Part shown: one piece after another, positions 26,296-37,594 of the stretch
Layout of the letters: each line of letters starts with the position of its first letter
Position numbering within the stretch: position 1 is the stretch's first letter
DNA from: Mesobacterium_A sp034670065
GTDB taxonomy: Bacteria > Pseudomonadota > Alphaproteobacteria > Rhodobacterales > Rhodobacteraceae
NCBI GenBank assembly: GCA_034670065.1
Contig: JAXMOG010000001.1
Location: 310,001 to 374,000, forward strand
DNA: 64,000 bases
Direction of reading: 5' to 3'
Notes under the pieces: generated by a model
What the model saw: only the letters and a program-made list of their open reading frames with translations
What the model was told of the DNA's origin: nothing
The model's database searches: none
Translations under genes and position numbers: made by a program

Positions 26296-27075
26296 TCAGA
26301 GAGTTGCATTGATACCGCCGCCATCCAGCAGGATGTTCTGACCAACAATATACCCCGACCATTGCGAACAAAGGAACGCACAGGTCTGGCCGAATTCCTC
26401 GGCCGTGCCGTAGCGACGGGCCGGAATGTCCAGAAACTTTGTGGCGCGCACCTCTTCCACGCTGCGGCCGTCAGCCTTGGCGATGGTGCGATCCAACACA
26501 TCAATGCGGTCTGTGTCATGGGCACCGGGCAATAGGTTGTTCACAATCACCCCATATGGCGCCACTTGCCGGGCCGTGCCTGCCACATACCCGGTCAATC
26601 CGGTGCGGGCGGTGTTGGACAAGCCCAATTGTGCAATCGGCGCTTTGACGGATTGCGATGTGATGTTCACCACCCGCCCCCAACCGCGATCAATCATTCC
26701 CGGCATCAGCTCTGTCATCAACAGGATGGGTGTCAGCATATTGGCCTCGACAGCCGCCTGAAAATCTTCGCGGCCCCAATCAGCCCATTTGCCCGGCGGT
26801 GGACCGCCTGCATTGTTCACCAGAATGTCAATCGTACCGCCTGCGTCCAAGACCTTGGCGCGCCCCTCATCTGTTGTGATGTCTGCCGCAACGGCTGTCA
26901 CCTCAACCCCGAAGCGGGCGCGAATGTCTGCGGCGGTTTGATCCAACGGGCCCTGACTGCGCGCGTTCATCACCAGATCGACACCGGCCTCGGCCAGCGC
27001 TTCGGCACATCCGCGGCCCAAGCCCTTGCTGGATGCACAAACCAATGCCCGTTTTCCCTTGATACCCAGATCCAT
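26296..27075 (-). CDS. atypical short-chain dehydrogenase/reductase family protein
   Basis: 259 residues with a Rossmann fold: the nucleotide motif reads CASSKGLGRG, NNAG is present as VNNAGGPPPG, and DILVNNAG and IVGQNILLDGG are typical. The catalytic YxxxK is missing: at the expected place after NITSQSVKAPIAQLGLSNTA no Tyr/Lys pair is found. This fits the FabG-like SDR subgroup that lacks some active-site residues. It may therefore bind NAD(P) without normal oxidoreductase activity, or use other residues. The stop lies just ahead of the AlkC-like gene. Confidence 0.9.
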   Translation of the reverse strand: MDLGIKGKRALVCASSKGLGRGCAEALAEAGVDLVMNARSQGPLDQTAADIRARFGVEVTAVAADITTDEGRAKVLDAGGTIDILVNNAGGPPPGKWADWGREDFQAAVEANMLTPILLMTELMPGMIDRGWGRVVNITSQSVKAPIAQLGLSNTARTGLTGYVAGTARQVAPYGVIVNNLLPGAHDTDRIDVLDRTIAKADGRSVEEVRATKFLDIPARRYGTAEEFGQTCAFLCSQWSGYIVGQNILLDGGGINATL

Positions 27076-27186
27076 CGTCCGTCCTCCTCATCGTGGTCCG
27101 CCGGGAAAAGGCCAGCGGCGCACCCATATGATGCCACATTGCCGCCGGATACAATCGGCGATGTTCCCGTTTTGGAGCCTGTCGGC

Positions 27187-28182
27187 ATGTCACGTACCGC
27201 AGAACGAATTCACCACCTGCCTGTGTTCTTATCCGGCGCTGTCCGTCAGTCGCGCGGGATTGGCAAAGGCCAGAAACTTGGCCATTCCGAAACCTTGGAA
27301 ACCGGCGCGGTCTTTCGGCTGACACATGCCAAACCGAACCAAACGCTCAGCCTGCATGCCAACCGCATGCCCCCCTATGCAATTTCCAATGACACAACGG
27401 CAGGTACGCCCGGCGGGTTGGTGTACCCGGATGCCTGCCTGACATTTCTGTCCGCCCATGGCGATACGGTTCAGGCCTTGGTGTTAATCGAGGTCAACGA
27501 TACCGGCGACGCCGCAGGCGTTTATCTGATGCCGATGGGGCAAATGGCGGCGAACTCTGACTATGTTCTGACGGATATCGATCAGGATGCCGCCCTGCAA
27601 CAGCTGGCTCAGGCCACTTGCGTGTCGTTTTTGGCGGGCACCCGGCTGACAATGTCCACGGGGGCTCAGGTGGCGGTCGAAGACTTGCAACCGGGGGATC
27701 GCGTCCTGACGCGCGACAGCGGCCCACGTGCGATCCGTTGGATCGGGTCCGGCACCCTGCCCGCACAAGGCGCATTTGCACCGGTTCTGATCCGCGAAGA
27801 TGCGCTGCATAACCTGCGCGATCTATATCTTTGCCCGGATCACCGCCTGTTCATCTACCAGCGCAGCGATGAGCTGGGCGCAGGCCGATCCGAAGTGTTG
27901 GTGCGCGCCGGTGATTTGGTCAATGGCAGCAGTGTTGTACAAGCTACCGGTGCGGCTCACCGCTTCTATCAGGTGCTGTTTGATCAGCATCAGATCGTCT
28001 ACGCCGAAGGGATCGCGGTTGAATCCATGTTGGTCACACGGCACACGCGCCGCGCCTTGCCAGACCAGATTGGCCAAAGCACGGATCATCGTGACAGCAG
28101 TCTGGATGAGTTGGAAGCCGAAGCGTCCTTGACCAACCGCGCAGATCTGGCTGCTGCCCTGCGCCGCGCCTCCTTGGGATAA
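27187..28182 (+). CDS. Hint domain-containing protein
   Basis: 331 residues from the ATG at 27187; the frame stays open far upstream through the antisense of the SDR gene, which is rejected as coding. The N-terminal 145 residues are unrecognised. A Hint_2 domain follows, starting at CVSFLAGTRLTMSTG and running through DLQPGDRVLTRDSGPRAIRW and LYLCPDHRLFIYQ. Hint domains are self-processing folds related to inteins; in Roseobacter-group bacteria this type is common in secreted proteins and its chemistry is not known. No RTX repeats or signal peptide are seen here. Confidence 0.85.
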   Translation: MSRTAERIHHLPVFLSGAVRQSRGIGKGQKLGHSETLETGAVFRLTHAKPNQTLSLHANRMPPYAISNDTTAGTPGGLVYPDACLTFLSAHGDTVQALVLIEVNDTGDAAGVYLMPMGQMAANSDYVLTDIDQDAALQQLAQATCVSFLAGTRLTMSTGAQVAVEDLQPGDRVLTRDSGPRAIRWIGSGTLPAQGAFAPVLIREDALHNLRDLYLCPDHRLFIYQRSDELGAGRSEVLVRAGDLVNGSSVVQATGAAHRFYQVLFDQHQIVYAEGIAVESMLVTRHTRRALPDQIGQSTDHRDSSLDELEAEASLTNRADLAAALRRASLG

Positions 28183-28284
28183 CGTGCCCCAACTGGGCTG
28201 AACGACCTGATTGTTGCAAATCTCTGCACCCGAGCGCGCAGAGCCCCGTTGCCAAGACGGGCGTGCGGGCCTATACGCCCGGCC

Positions 28285-29892
28285 ATGTTGGATGCACCCA
28301 CGAACCGCCTTGATTTGCCCGCCGAGATTGCCCGGCGGCGCACCTTTGCCATCATCTCACACCCTGATGCTGGTAAAACCACGCTAACGGAAAAATTCCT
28401 GTTGTACGGTGGCGCCATCCAGATGGCGGGTCAGGTCCGCGCAAAGGGCGAAGCACGGCGTACCCGGTCTGACTTCATGAAGATGGAACAGGATCGCGGG
28501 ATCTCTGTTTCGGCCTCGGCGATGTCCTTTGATTTCAAAACCTTTCGGTTCAATCTGGTGGACACCCCCGGTCACTCCGACTTCTCTGAAGACACCTATC
28601 GCACGCTGACTGCGGTTGATGCCGCCATCATGGTGATCGACGGCGCAAAAGGTGTGGAAAGCCAAACGCAAAAACTGTTCGAAGTTTGCCGGTTGCGCGA
28701 CCTGCCCATCTTTACCTTTTGTAACAAGATGGACCGCGAAAGCCGCGATACATTCGAAATTATTGACGAAATTCAAGAAATGTTGGCCATCGACGTCACG
28801 CCGGCCTCTTGGCCCATTGGCGTGGGCCGTGATTTCATCGGGTGCTATGATCTGATCGGTGATCGTCTGGAACTGATGGATCGCGCGGATCGTAACAAAG
28901 TGGCGGAATCCATTTCGATCAATGGCATGGATGACCCGCAGCTCGAAGAGCACGTTCCCGCCCACCTGCTGGAACAACTGCGCGAAGAAGTCGAAATGGC
29001 GCGGGAACTGCTGCCAGAACTCAATCCGCAATCCATTCTCGAAGGGCACATGACACCCATCTGGTTTGGCAGCGCCATCAACAGTTTCGGTGTGAAGGAA
29101 CTGATGGAGGGTATCGCGCAATACGGTCCTGAACCCCAACCGCAAAGCGCAACGCCACGCCAGATTTCTCCCGACGAAACAAAGGTTTCCGGCTTTGTCT
29201 TCAAGGTTCAGGCAAATATGGATCCCAAACACCGCGACCGGGTCGCCTTTCTGCGTCTGGCCTCGGGCCATTTTAAACGCGGCATGAAACTGACCCATGT
29301 GCGTTCCAAGAAACCCATGGCCATTTCCAACCCGGTGCTGTTTCTGGCAGCCGACCGGGAATTGGCCGAAGAGGCTTGGGCAGGCGATATCATCGGCATC
29401 CCCAACCACGGGCAATTGCGGATCGGCGATACCCTGACCGAAGGTGAAGCGCTGCGCGTCACCGGCATTCCCAGCTTTGCGCCCGAACTGCTGCAAAGCG
29501 TCCGAGCCGGCGATCCGATGAAGGCCAAGCACCTTGAAAAGGCGCTGATGCAATTCGCCGAAGAAGGCGCGGCCAAAGTCTTCAAACCGATGTTCGGCTC
29601 GGGCTTTATCGTTGGCGTTGTTGGTGCGCTTCAATTCGAAGTTCTGGGCAGCCGGATCGAGCTTGAATATGGCTTGCCGGTTCGGTTCGAACCCAGCCAG
29701 TTCACCTCGGCGCGCTGGGTGCATGGCCCAAAAGAAGCGGTCGACAAGCTGGTCAACGCCAACAAACAGCATATCGGCCACGACAATGATGGCGACATCG
29801 TTTTCCTGACCCGTCTGCAATGGGACATTGATCGCATCGTGCGCGATTACCCGGATGTCACCTTGTCCTCCACCAAGGAAATGATGGTTTAA
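28285..29892 (+). CDS. prfC: peptide chain release factor 3
   Basis: 535 residues. It is a translational GTPase with G1 HPDAGKTTLTEK, the G2/switch region ARRTRSDFMKMEQDRGISV, G3 DTPGHSDF, and G4 NKMDRE. RF3 releases RF1 and RF2 from the ribosome after termination. The ATG at 28285 is preferred over an in-frame GTG/ATG region upstream, since residues MLDAPTNRLDLPAEIARRRT align with the family start. The gene is followed by a 302-bp intergenic region with a structured repeat, then purB. Confidence 0.96.
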   Translation: MLDAPTNRLDLPAEIARRRTFAIISHPDAGKTTLTEKFLLYGGAIQMAGQVRAKGEARRTRSDFMKMEQDRGISVSASAMSFDFKTFRFNLVDTPGHSDFSEDTYRTLTAVDAAIMVIDGAKGVESQTQKLFEVCRLRDLPIFTFCNKMDRESRDTFEIIDEIQEMLAIDVTPASWPIGVGRDFIGCYDLIGDRLELMDRADRNKVAESISINGMDDPQLEEHVPAHLLEQLREEVEMARELLPELNPQSILEGHMTPIWFGSAINSFGVKELMEGIAQYGPEPQPQSATPRQISPDETKVSGFVFKVQANMDPKHRDRVAFLRLASGHFKRGMKLTHVRSKKPMAISNPVLFLAADRELAEEAWAGDIIGIPNHGQLRIGDTLTEGEALRVTGIPSFAPELLQSVRAGDPMKAKHLEKALMQFAEEGAAKVFKPMFGSGFIVGVVGALQFEVLGSRIELEYGLPVRFEPSQFTSARWVHGPKEAVDKLVNANKQHIGHDNDGDIVFLTRLQWDIDRIVRDYPDVTLSSTKEMMV

Positions 29893-29957
29893 CCGGATCG
29901 GCCCGCAGTGCTATGCACTCCGCGCCCGCATCCACCCCAATCCATGATCTCTCCGGT

Positions 29958-30031
29958 CCCTTCTTCTGTTTCCAAATACCTCGGGGGGATCGCGCCTTGG
30001 CGCGATGGGGGCAGCGCCCCCAAAACCGGCC
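29958..30031 (+). repeat. structured intergenic repeat, copy 1
   Basis: The element begins TTCTTCTGTTTCCAAATACC, continues TCGGGGG, and holds two tandem hairpins: ATCGCGCC with GGCGCGAT, and GGGGGC with GCCCCC around AGC, ending CAAAACC. A second copy lies at 49521-49593 in the opposite direction. It lies in the 302-bp space between prfC and purB, which holds no other recognised feature. Confidence 0.8.
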
Positions 30032-30194
30032 GATGGGCCGCACCGCGGCCAAACGGCTTTTCCAGTGGGCGCTTGCGCCCACATTTTGTTCCATTCCAGA
30101 CGCTCTGCCGCGCGCGCTGCTCTTGCCTCATGCGCCCCCCCGGCATAAACCCCGCCCAACCCTCACGCCACGTAACACGCAAAAGGAGCGCCTG

Positions 30195-31502
30195 ATGATC
30201 CCGCGCTATGCCCGCCCCGAAATGACCGCCATCTGGGAGCCTGCAACCAAGTTCCGCATCTGGTACGAGATCGAAGCCCATGCCTGTGACGCTCAAGCCA
30301 AGCTTGGTGTGATCCCACAAGCCAATGCGGACGCGGTTTGGAAAGCTAAGGACGTGGAATTTGACGTGGCGCGTATCGATGAGATCGAAGCCGTCACCAA
30401 ACATGATGTCATCGCCTTTCTGACCCATCTGGCCGAAATCATCGGCAATGACGAAGCGCGCTTTGTCCACCAGGGCATGACGTCCTCTGACGTTCTGGAC
30501 ACGACGTTCAATGTTCAATTGGTCCGCGCGTCCGATATTCTGTTGGCAGGCATGGACAGATTGCTGGCCGCGCTGAAAACCCGCGCGCTGGAACACAAGA
30601 ACACCATCCGTATTGGCCGCAGCCACGGTATCCACGCAGAGCCAACCACAATGGGTCTGACCTTTGCGCGCTTCTACGCCGAGATGGAGCGCAACCGGAA
30701 CCGGTTGGAAAAAGCCCGCTACGAAATCGCCACCGGCGCGATTTCTGGCGCTGTCGGAACCTTCGCCAATATCGACCCTGAAGTCGAAGAGCATGTCTGC
30801 GAAAAATTGGGCCTGCGTCCAGAACCGATCAGCACGCAGGTTATTCCACGTGACCGCCATGCGATGTTCTTTGCCACCCTGGGTGTGATTGCCAGCAGCA
30901 TTGAAAACGTCGCGACTGAGATTCGTCATATGCAGCGGACCGAGGTTTTGGAAGCCGAAGAGTTTTTCTCCAAGGGCCAGAAAGGCTCTTCTGCGATGCC
31001 ACACAAGCGCAACCCTGTGCTGACAGAAAACCTGACCGGTTTGGCCCGTCTGGTGCGCATGACAGTGGTGCCTGCGATGGAAAACGTTGCGCTATGGCAC
31101 GAGCGGGACATTTCCCACAGCTCGGTAGAGCGCGGCATCGGCCCTGACGCCACTGTGACGCTGGACTTCGCTTTGAACCGTTTGGCAGGCGTGATCGAAA
31201 AACTGGTGGTCTATCCTGACAACATGTTGGCCAACATGAACAAGTTCCGCGGCTTGGTGATGAGCCAACGTGTGTTGCTGGCCCTGACACAAGCGGGTGT
31301 CAGCCGCGAAGATTCCTATCGCTTGGTTCAGCGCAACGCGATGAAGGTCTGGGAAGAAGGCAAAGACTTCAAAACAGAACTTTTGGCTGATGAAGACGTC
31401 TGCAATGCCCTGAGCCCGGCAGAGATCGAAGAGAAGTTCGACATTGGCTATCACACCAAGAACGTCGACCGAATCTTCGCCCGTGTTTTCGGCGACTCGT
31501 GA
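30195..31502 (+). CDS. purB: adenylosuccinate lyase
   Basis: 435 residues. The fumarase/aspartase superfamily signature GSSAMPHKRNP is present, with the general-base region GMTSSDVLDT and the His-containing IGRSHGIHAEPTT. It acts twice in purine synthesis, on SAICAR and on adenylosuccinate, each time releasing fumarate. AAAAGGAG lies six bases before the ATG at 30195, which settles the start; an open frame extending to 29913 runs through the intergenic repeat and is rejected. A hairpin follows the stop, then a small secreted protein gene. Confidence 0.97.
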   Translation: MIPRYARPEMTAIWEPATKFRIWYEIEAHACDAQAKLGVIPQANADAVWKAKDVEFDVARIDEIEAVTKHDVIAFLTHLAEIIGNDEARFVHQGMTSSDVLDTTFNVQLVRASDILLAGMDRLLAALKTRALEHKNTIRIGRSHGIHAEPTTMGLTFARFYAEMERNRNRLEKARYEIATGAISGAVGTFANIDPEVEEHVCEKLGLRPEPISTQVIPRDRHAMFFATLGVIASSIENVATEIRHMQRTEVLEAEEFFSKGQKGSSAMPHKRNPVLTENLTGLARLVRMTVVPAMENVALWHERDISHSSVERGIGPDATVTLDFALNRLAGVIEKLVVYPDNMLANMNKFRGLVMSQRVLLALTQAGVSREDSYRLVQRNAMKVWEEGKDFKTELLADEDVCNALSPAEIEEKFDIGYHTKNVDRIFARVFGDS

Positions 31503-31508
31503 GTTTGA

Positions 31509-31539
31509 TCAGACCTGTAATATCGTTTTGCAGGTCTGA
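31509..31539 (+). terminator. hairpin after purB
   Basis: TCAGACCTG (31509-31517) pairs perfectly with CAGGTCTGA (31531-31539) over nine base pairs. The T run is weak, so termination may be partial. Confidence 0.6.
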
Positions 31540-31541
31540 CT

Positions 31542-31569
31542 TTGCCGAAAGGCGAAAATGTGCTATATG
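31542..31569 (+). promoter_or_regulatory. candidate promoter of the small secreted protein gene
   Basis: TTGCCG (31542-31547) and TATATG (31564-31569) are separated by 16 bases, giving a start about 25 bases before the ATG at 31597. Confidence 0.45.
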
Positions 31570-31596
31570 CTCACCTCATGGCAACAGGAGGTTTCC

Positions 31597-31752
31597 ATGT
31601 TTTATAAGGCACTATTAGCGACCACACTTTTGGCTTTGAGTTCAGCAGCCACTGCGCAATGTTCCGGTCATTCGGATCGTCAGGCAATGTCTTGCACGCA
31701 AGGGACTGTTTTTGATGCTGAAAGCGGTACATGCAAGGTTGTAACCGGCTAA
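31597..31752 (+). CDS. small secreted Cys-containing protein, peritrophin-like motif
   Basis: 51 residues. A signal peptide (MFYKALLATTLLALSSAATA) with likely cleavage before QCSGH leaves a mature chain of about 31 residues with three cysteines. The end, SCTQGTVFDAESGTCKVV, has the C-x-x-G-x-x-F-D-x4-C spacing of one half of a chitin-binding peritrophin-A fold. AGGAGG lies five bases before the ATG, and the gene has its own candidate promoter and terminator, which supports expression. Function is unknown; the peritrophin likeness is a pattern match over a short stretch and could be chance. Confidence 0.75.
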   Translation: MFYKALLATTLLALSSAATAQCSGHSDRQAMSCTQGTVFDAESGTCKVVTG

Positions 31753-31779
31753 ACACCGGATTGTTTGCACGTTTATTTT

Positions 31780-31807
31780 GGCGGCCCACATGGGCCGTCT
31801 TTTTTTG
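31780..31807 (+). terminator. terminator of the small secreted protein gene
   Basis: GGCGGCCC (31780-31787) pairs with GGGCCGTC (31792-31799) around ACAT, followed by seven to eight T. Confidence 0.88.
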
Positions 31808-31882
31808 TCTATTTGCGGCCTGTCGACCAAACCTTAACCAAGCTTGGCGTATGCCCTCCTCACCCAGGATGGAGCAGATGAC

Positions 31883-32917
31883 ATGAGCGTGTTAACCGCC
31901 CCCAAGGCCCCCGCAGGCCTGCAACTGACACGTCGGGCCAAGGCCGCGATTGTTGTTCAGTTCTTGTTGCAAGAAGGGGCGGATGTTCCCTTATCCACTC
32001 TGCCAGAGGGTCTTCAGGATGAGCTGACGCGCCAATTGGGGGCAATGCGATACGTTGATCGGGAAACGTTGCGCGTTGTGATGGATGAATTCGCCGAAGA
32101 GCTGGACACCATCGGTTTACGCTTTCCCGGCGATATTGCCGGCGCCGTCAACGCGCTGGAAGGAAAAGTCAGTCCGCAATTGACCCGCCGTATCCGCAAG
32201 GAAACGGGCGCAAAACGGTCCGGGGATCCTTGGGACCGGATCGGCGCCTTGGCACCCGAACAACTGGCGACCTTCGCCGCCGCTGAAAGCATAGAGGTGG
32301 CCGCTGTTTTGATCTCTAAGCTGGATGTGAACAAGGCCGCCGAAATGCTGGGAATGATACCGGGGGAACGCGCACGGCGTATCACCTATGCTGTGTCCAT
32401 GACCGCCAATGTCACCCCTGAGGCGGTGCGCCGAATTGGTGAAAGCCTTGCCGCTCAGCTGGATGAGGAACCCGCCAAGGCCTTTGACACCCCTGCCGTG
32501 GATCGTGTGGGCGCCATTCTGAACTACTCGGCGGCCAATACGCGCGATGATGTTTTGGAGGGGCTGGAAGCAGAGGATGAAGCCTTTGCAAATGCCGTGC
32601 GGCGCGCGATCTTCACCTTTGCCAATATTCCGGAACGGGTTGATCCGCTGGATGTGCCCAAGATTTCACGCGACGTTCCCCAAGATGTGATTGTGACAGC
32701 CCTGGCCGGATCTGTCGGCGATTCAGACAAGGCTGCAGCAGAGTTTATTTTGGAAAACATGTCCCGTCGTATGGCGGACGCAATCCGCGATGAAGTTGCC
32801 GATAAGGGCAGCGTACCAACACAAGATGCCGAGGCGGCGATGTCTGAAATCGTAACCGCTATCCGCGATATGGCCGGGGCGGATGAAATCGCGTTGAAGA
32901 AACCGGTTAGCGGATAA
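31883..32917 (+). CDS. FliG-like flagellar motor switch protein, isolated
   Basis: 344 residues from ATG 31883 (GGAG eight bases upstream). Middle and C-terminal FliG domains are recognisable: EQLATFAAAESIEVAAVLIS, LDVNKAAEMLGMIPGERARR, TPEAVRRIGESLAAQL, VGAILNYSAANTRDDVLEGL, FTFANIPERVDPLDVPKISR and ILENMSRRMADAIRDEV. FliG couples torque generation to the rotor and links the C-ring to the MS-ring. No other flagellar gene is in the window. The torque-helix region is diverged in its charged residues, so it may be a divergent or accessory copy. Confidence 0.82.
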   Translation: MSVLTAPKAPAGLQLTRRAKAAIVVQFLLQEGADVPLSTLPEGLQDELTRQLGAMRYVDRETLRVVMDEFAEELDTIGLRFPGDIAGAVNALEGKVSPQLTRRIRKETGAKRSGDPWDRIGALAPEQLATFAAAESIEVAAVLISKLDVNKAAEMLGMIPGERARRITYAVSMTANVTPEAVRRIGESLAAQLDEEPAKAFDTPAVDRVGAILNYSAANTRDDVLEGLEAEDEAFANAVRRAIFTFANIPERVDPLDVPKISRDVPQDVIVTALAGSVGDSDKAAAEFILENMSRRMADAIRDEVADKGSVPTQDAEAAMSEIVTAIRDMAGADEIALKKPVSG

Positions 32918-33070
32918 CAGCCCGCTGCCTTTGCATCGGTGCCTGACGGAGAGTTACCAAATCCTCCGCAGGCTTGAGATTGCGCAGCGCGGCGCGTATC
33001 ACCATCGGAATTGAAACCGTTGTGATCTGTGATTGCTGTGACACCTACCCCCTCTTCGATCAAAGGGTCC

Positions 33071-33979
33071 ATGCGGGACCGATTGTCCGACCGGTTGATC
33101 CGGGCGTTGATCTGGGGTGCCCTGCGCCTGCCCTTGCGCCTGCGGTTGTCGATGATGGGTGGCTTGGTATCTCGTATTGTGGCGCCGCTGGCGGGGTATC
33201 GTGCGCGGGCTGAGGCCAACCTGTCCTATATTTGGCCAGACATGCCTCAGGCTGAAAAACGACGCATTGCCAATGCAGTGGCCAATAATGCCGGCCGGAC
33301 GATGATCGAAAATTACGATGTGCAGGGTTTGCTGGCCCGCATGGCGCAGGTCGAACCGGAGGGCGACGGCGTTCCGGCTATGGAACAGGCCCGCCTTGAA
33401 GGTCGGCCCATTTTGTTTGTCACTGGCCACTATGGGAATTACGAAGCGCCCCGTGCAGCGCTGGTGGCGCGCGGTTGGCGGATCGGTGGCCTGTACCGTC
33501 CGATGTCCAACCCATATTTCAACGCGCATTACGCCCAAAACATGCATGCCTTGTCCGAACCGGTATTCGAACAGGGGCGACGCGGTACGATGGGGTTGAT
33601 CAAACATATCCGTGACGGCGGAATGGGGGTTTTGCTGTTTGATATCTTTGACGGCCAAGGCGTTAAGATTGATTTTATGGGGCAGCCTGCCCCAACCCTG
33701 ACCTCGGCCGCTGAAATTGCAGTCAAAACCGGCGCGTTGATGGTGCCGTTCTTTGGCATACGACAGGCCAATGGCACCGAGTTTCGCGCGGTGTTCGAAG
33801 CGCCTATTCCGCACGGTGACCCGGTTGAGATGATGGTTGAGGCCACGCAACGTTTAGAAGCGCGGATCAACGAAGACCCCGGTCAGTGGTTTTGGATTCA
33901 TCGCCGCTGGAAACCCGGTCGGCAGGAACGCTATCGCAAGCGCGCCGCCGCCAATATCGGGCCAGAGTCAGCAGACTGA
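33071..33979 (+). CDS. lysophospholipid / lipid A acyltransferase (LpxL/HtrB-like)
   Basis: 302 residues from ATG 33071; a GTG at 33029 would give 14 more. The family motif HxxxxE is seen as GHYGNYE, and LLFDIFDGQGVKIDFMGQPA and WFWIHRRWKPG are typical of LpxL/HtrB acyltransferases. These inner-membrane enzymes add acyl chains to lipid A or related lipids. The 3' end overlaps the convergent DUF1223 gene by 49 bp. It is not certain whether the substrate is lipid A or another lipid. Confidence 0.87.
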   Translation: MRDRLSDRLIRALIWGALRLPLRLRLSMMGGLVSRIVAPLAGYRARAEANLSYIWPDMPQAEKRRIANAVANNAGRTMIENYDVQGLLARMAQVEPEGDGVPAMEQARLEGRPILFVTGHYGNYEAPRAALVARGWRIGGLYRPMSNPYFNAHYAQNMHALSEPVFEQGRRGTMGLIKHIRDGGMGVLLFDIFDGQGVKIDFMGQPAPTLTSAAEIAVKTGALMVPFFGIRQANGTEFRAVFEAPIPHGDPVEMMVEATQRLEARINEDPGQWFWIHRRWKPGRQERYRKRAAANIGPESAD

Positions 33980-34626
33980 ACCAGAACCACAATCGGACTG
34001 TCACCGGTGACCTTGGCCTTCACGCTCAACGCGCCGCTGCCATCCCATTTGGATACCTTTGTCCAATCGGTCACGATATTGGTATAAGTCGCTGACAAAC
34101 CGGCATTTTCACCGCGTTTGATATTGACCATCTTCTTACCTGTGTAGCGCACAACAAACACGTCGGTCGCGCCAACGGCTGATTTGGCAGACATGGCGAT
34201 CGACAGGGTATTGCCTTGGCGCTGCAGGTCCAGGTCCACCGGGTTTTTCATACTGCGCAGAGACTGAATGGTGTCGGCCACATCAACCGGGCGGTTGCCC
34301 ACCACCGATTTGCGGCCGGAAATAATCATTTGGGGCGTGTAGATCATCTTTTGATGCATGGCCCGCGCATAGGATTTCTGACGCTTGGTGAATTTCGCCT
34401 GAGCGAATTTGTCTTCCCAGCCGATATAATCCCAATAGTCGATATGCAGTGCCAAGGGGATGATGTCGTCATACTCCCCCAGTTTGCGCAACAGTTCATC
34501 CGCCGGAGGGCAGCTGGAACACCCTTGTGAGGTAAACAGTTCTACCACAACCGGATCAGTTTCAGCCTGTGCCAAACTGGAAAAAGCCATCCAGCCGGCC
34601 ATTGCCGCTGCCAAGAGTCGCACCAT
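33931..34626 (-). CDS. DUF1223 family thioredoxin-like secreted protein
   Basis: 231 residues. A signal peptide (MVRLLAAAMAGWMAFSSLAQA) precedes a thioredoxin-like fold with VVELFTSQGCSSCPPADELL; the CSSC pair is in the place of a redox motif. DUF1223 proteins are widespread in proteobacteria, and their role is not settled. The ATG at 34626 is chosen over a GTG four codons upstream. The stop lies inside the 3' end of the convergent acyltransferase gene. Confidence 0.9.
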   Translation of the reverse strand: MVRLLAAAMAGWMAFSSLAQAETDPVVVELFTSQGCSSCPPADELLRKLGEYDDIIPLALHIDYWDYIGWEDKFAQAKFTKRQKSYARAMHQKMIYTPQMIISGRKSVVGNRPVDVADTIQSLRSMKNPVDLDLQRQGNTLSIAMSAKSAVGATDVFVVRYTGKKMVNIKRGENAGLSATYTNIVTDWTKVSKWDGSGALSVKAKVTGDSPIVVLVQSADSGPILAAARLR

Positions 34627-34853
34627 GTTTCCGTTCACCCTATTTCACGTACCCCCAAACACACCTAAACTGAGCACGCTGTAATGGCCAATCAAGGTTT
34701 TGCGATAGAGCGAAACATCTGAGTTTTGTGCAGTTCACCATTTTCGGTGTACAATTGCATACAAAATCGACGCACCCCCCTTGATTGGCTCAGCGGCATG
34801 GGGCAAACAGCCCACAGCTAATTCTATTTTCTCGGCCACAAGGGAGTCCCTTT

Positions 34854-37541
<2,688 letters not shown>

Positions 37542-37563
37542 TCGACGTCACACCCAAAACATG

Positions 37564-37594
37564 AAAACGCGCCTCGGTTTCGGGGCGCGTTTTT
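37564..37594 (+). terminator. acnA terminator
   Basis: AAAACGCGCCTCG pairs with CGGGGCGCGTTTT around GTTT (one T-G pair), ending in a T run 23 bases after the stop. Confidence 0.9.

Noticed and set aside
26566..27186. Open frame extending the Hint protein upstream
   Set aside because: It runs antisense to the SDR gene, lacks domain-like content, and the ATG at 27187 gives a sensible start in the divergent gap.
28384..29820. 478-codon antisense frame across prfC
   Set aside because: High GC and codon bias keep the opposite frame open; no ribosome site or recognised domain, and prfC is certain.
29913..30194. Open frame extending purB upstream
   Set aside because: It passes through the structured intergenic repeat; AAAAGGAG sits properly before ATG 30195, where family similarity begins.
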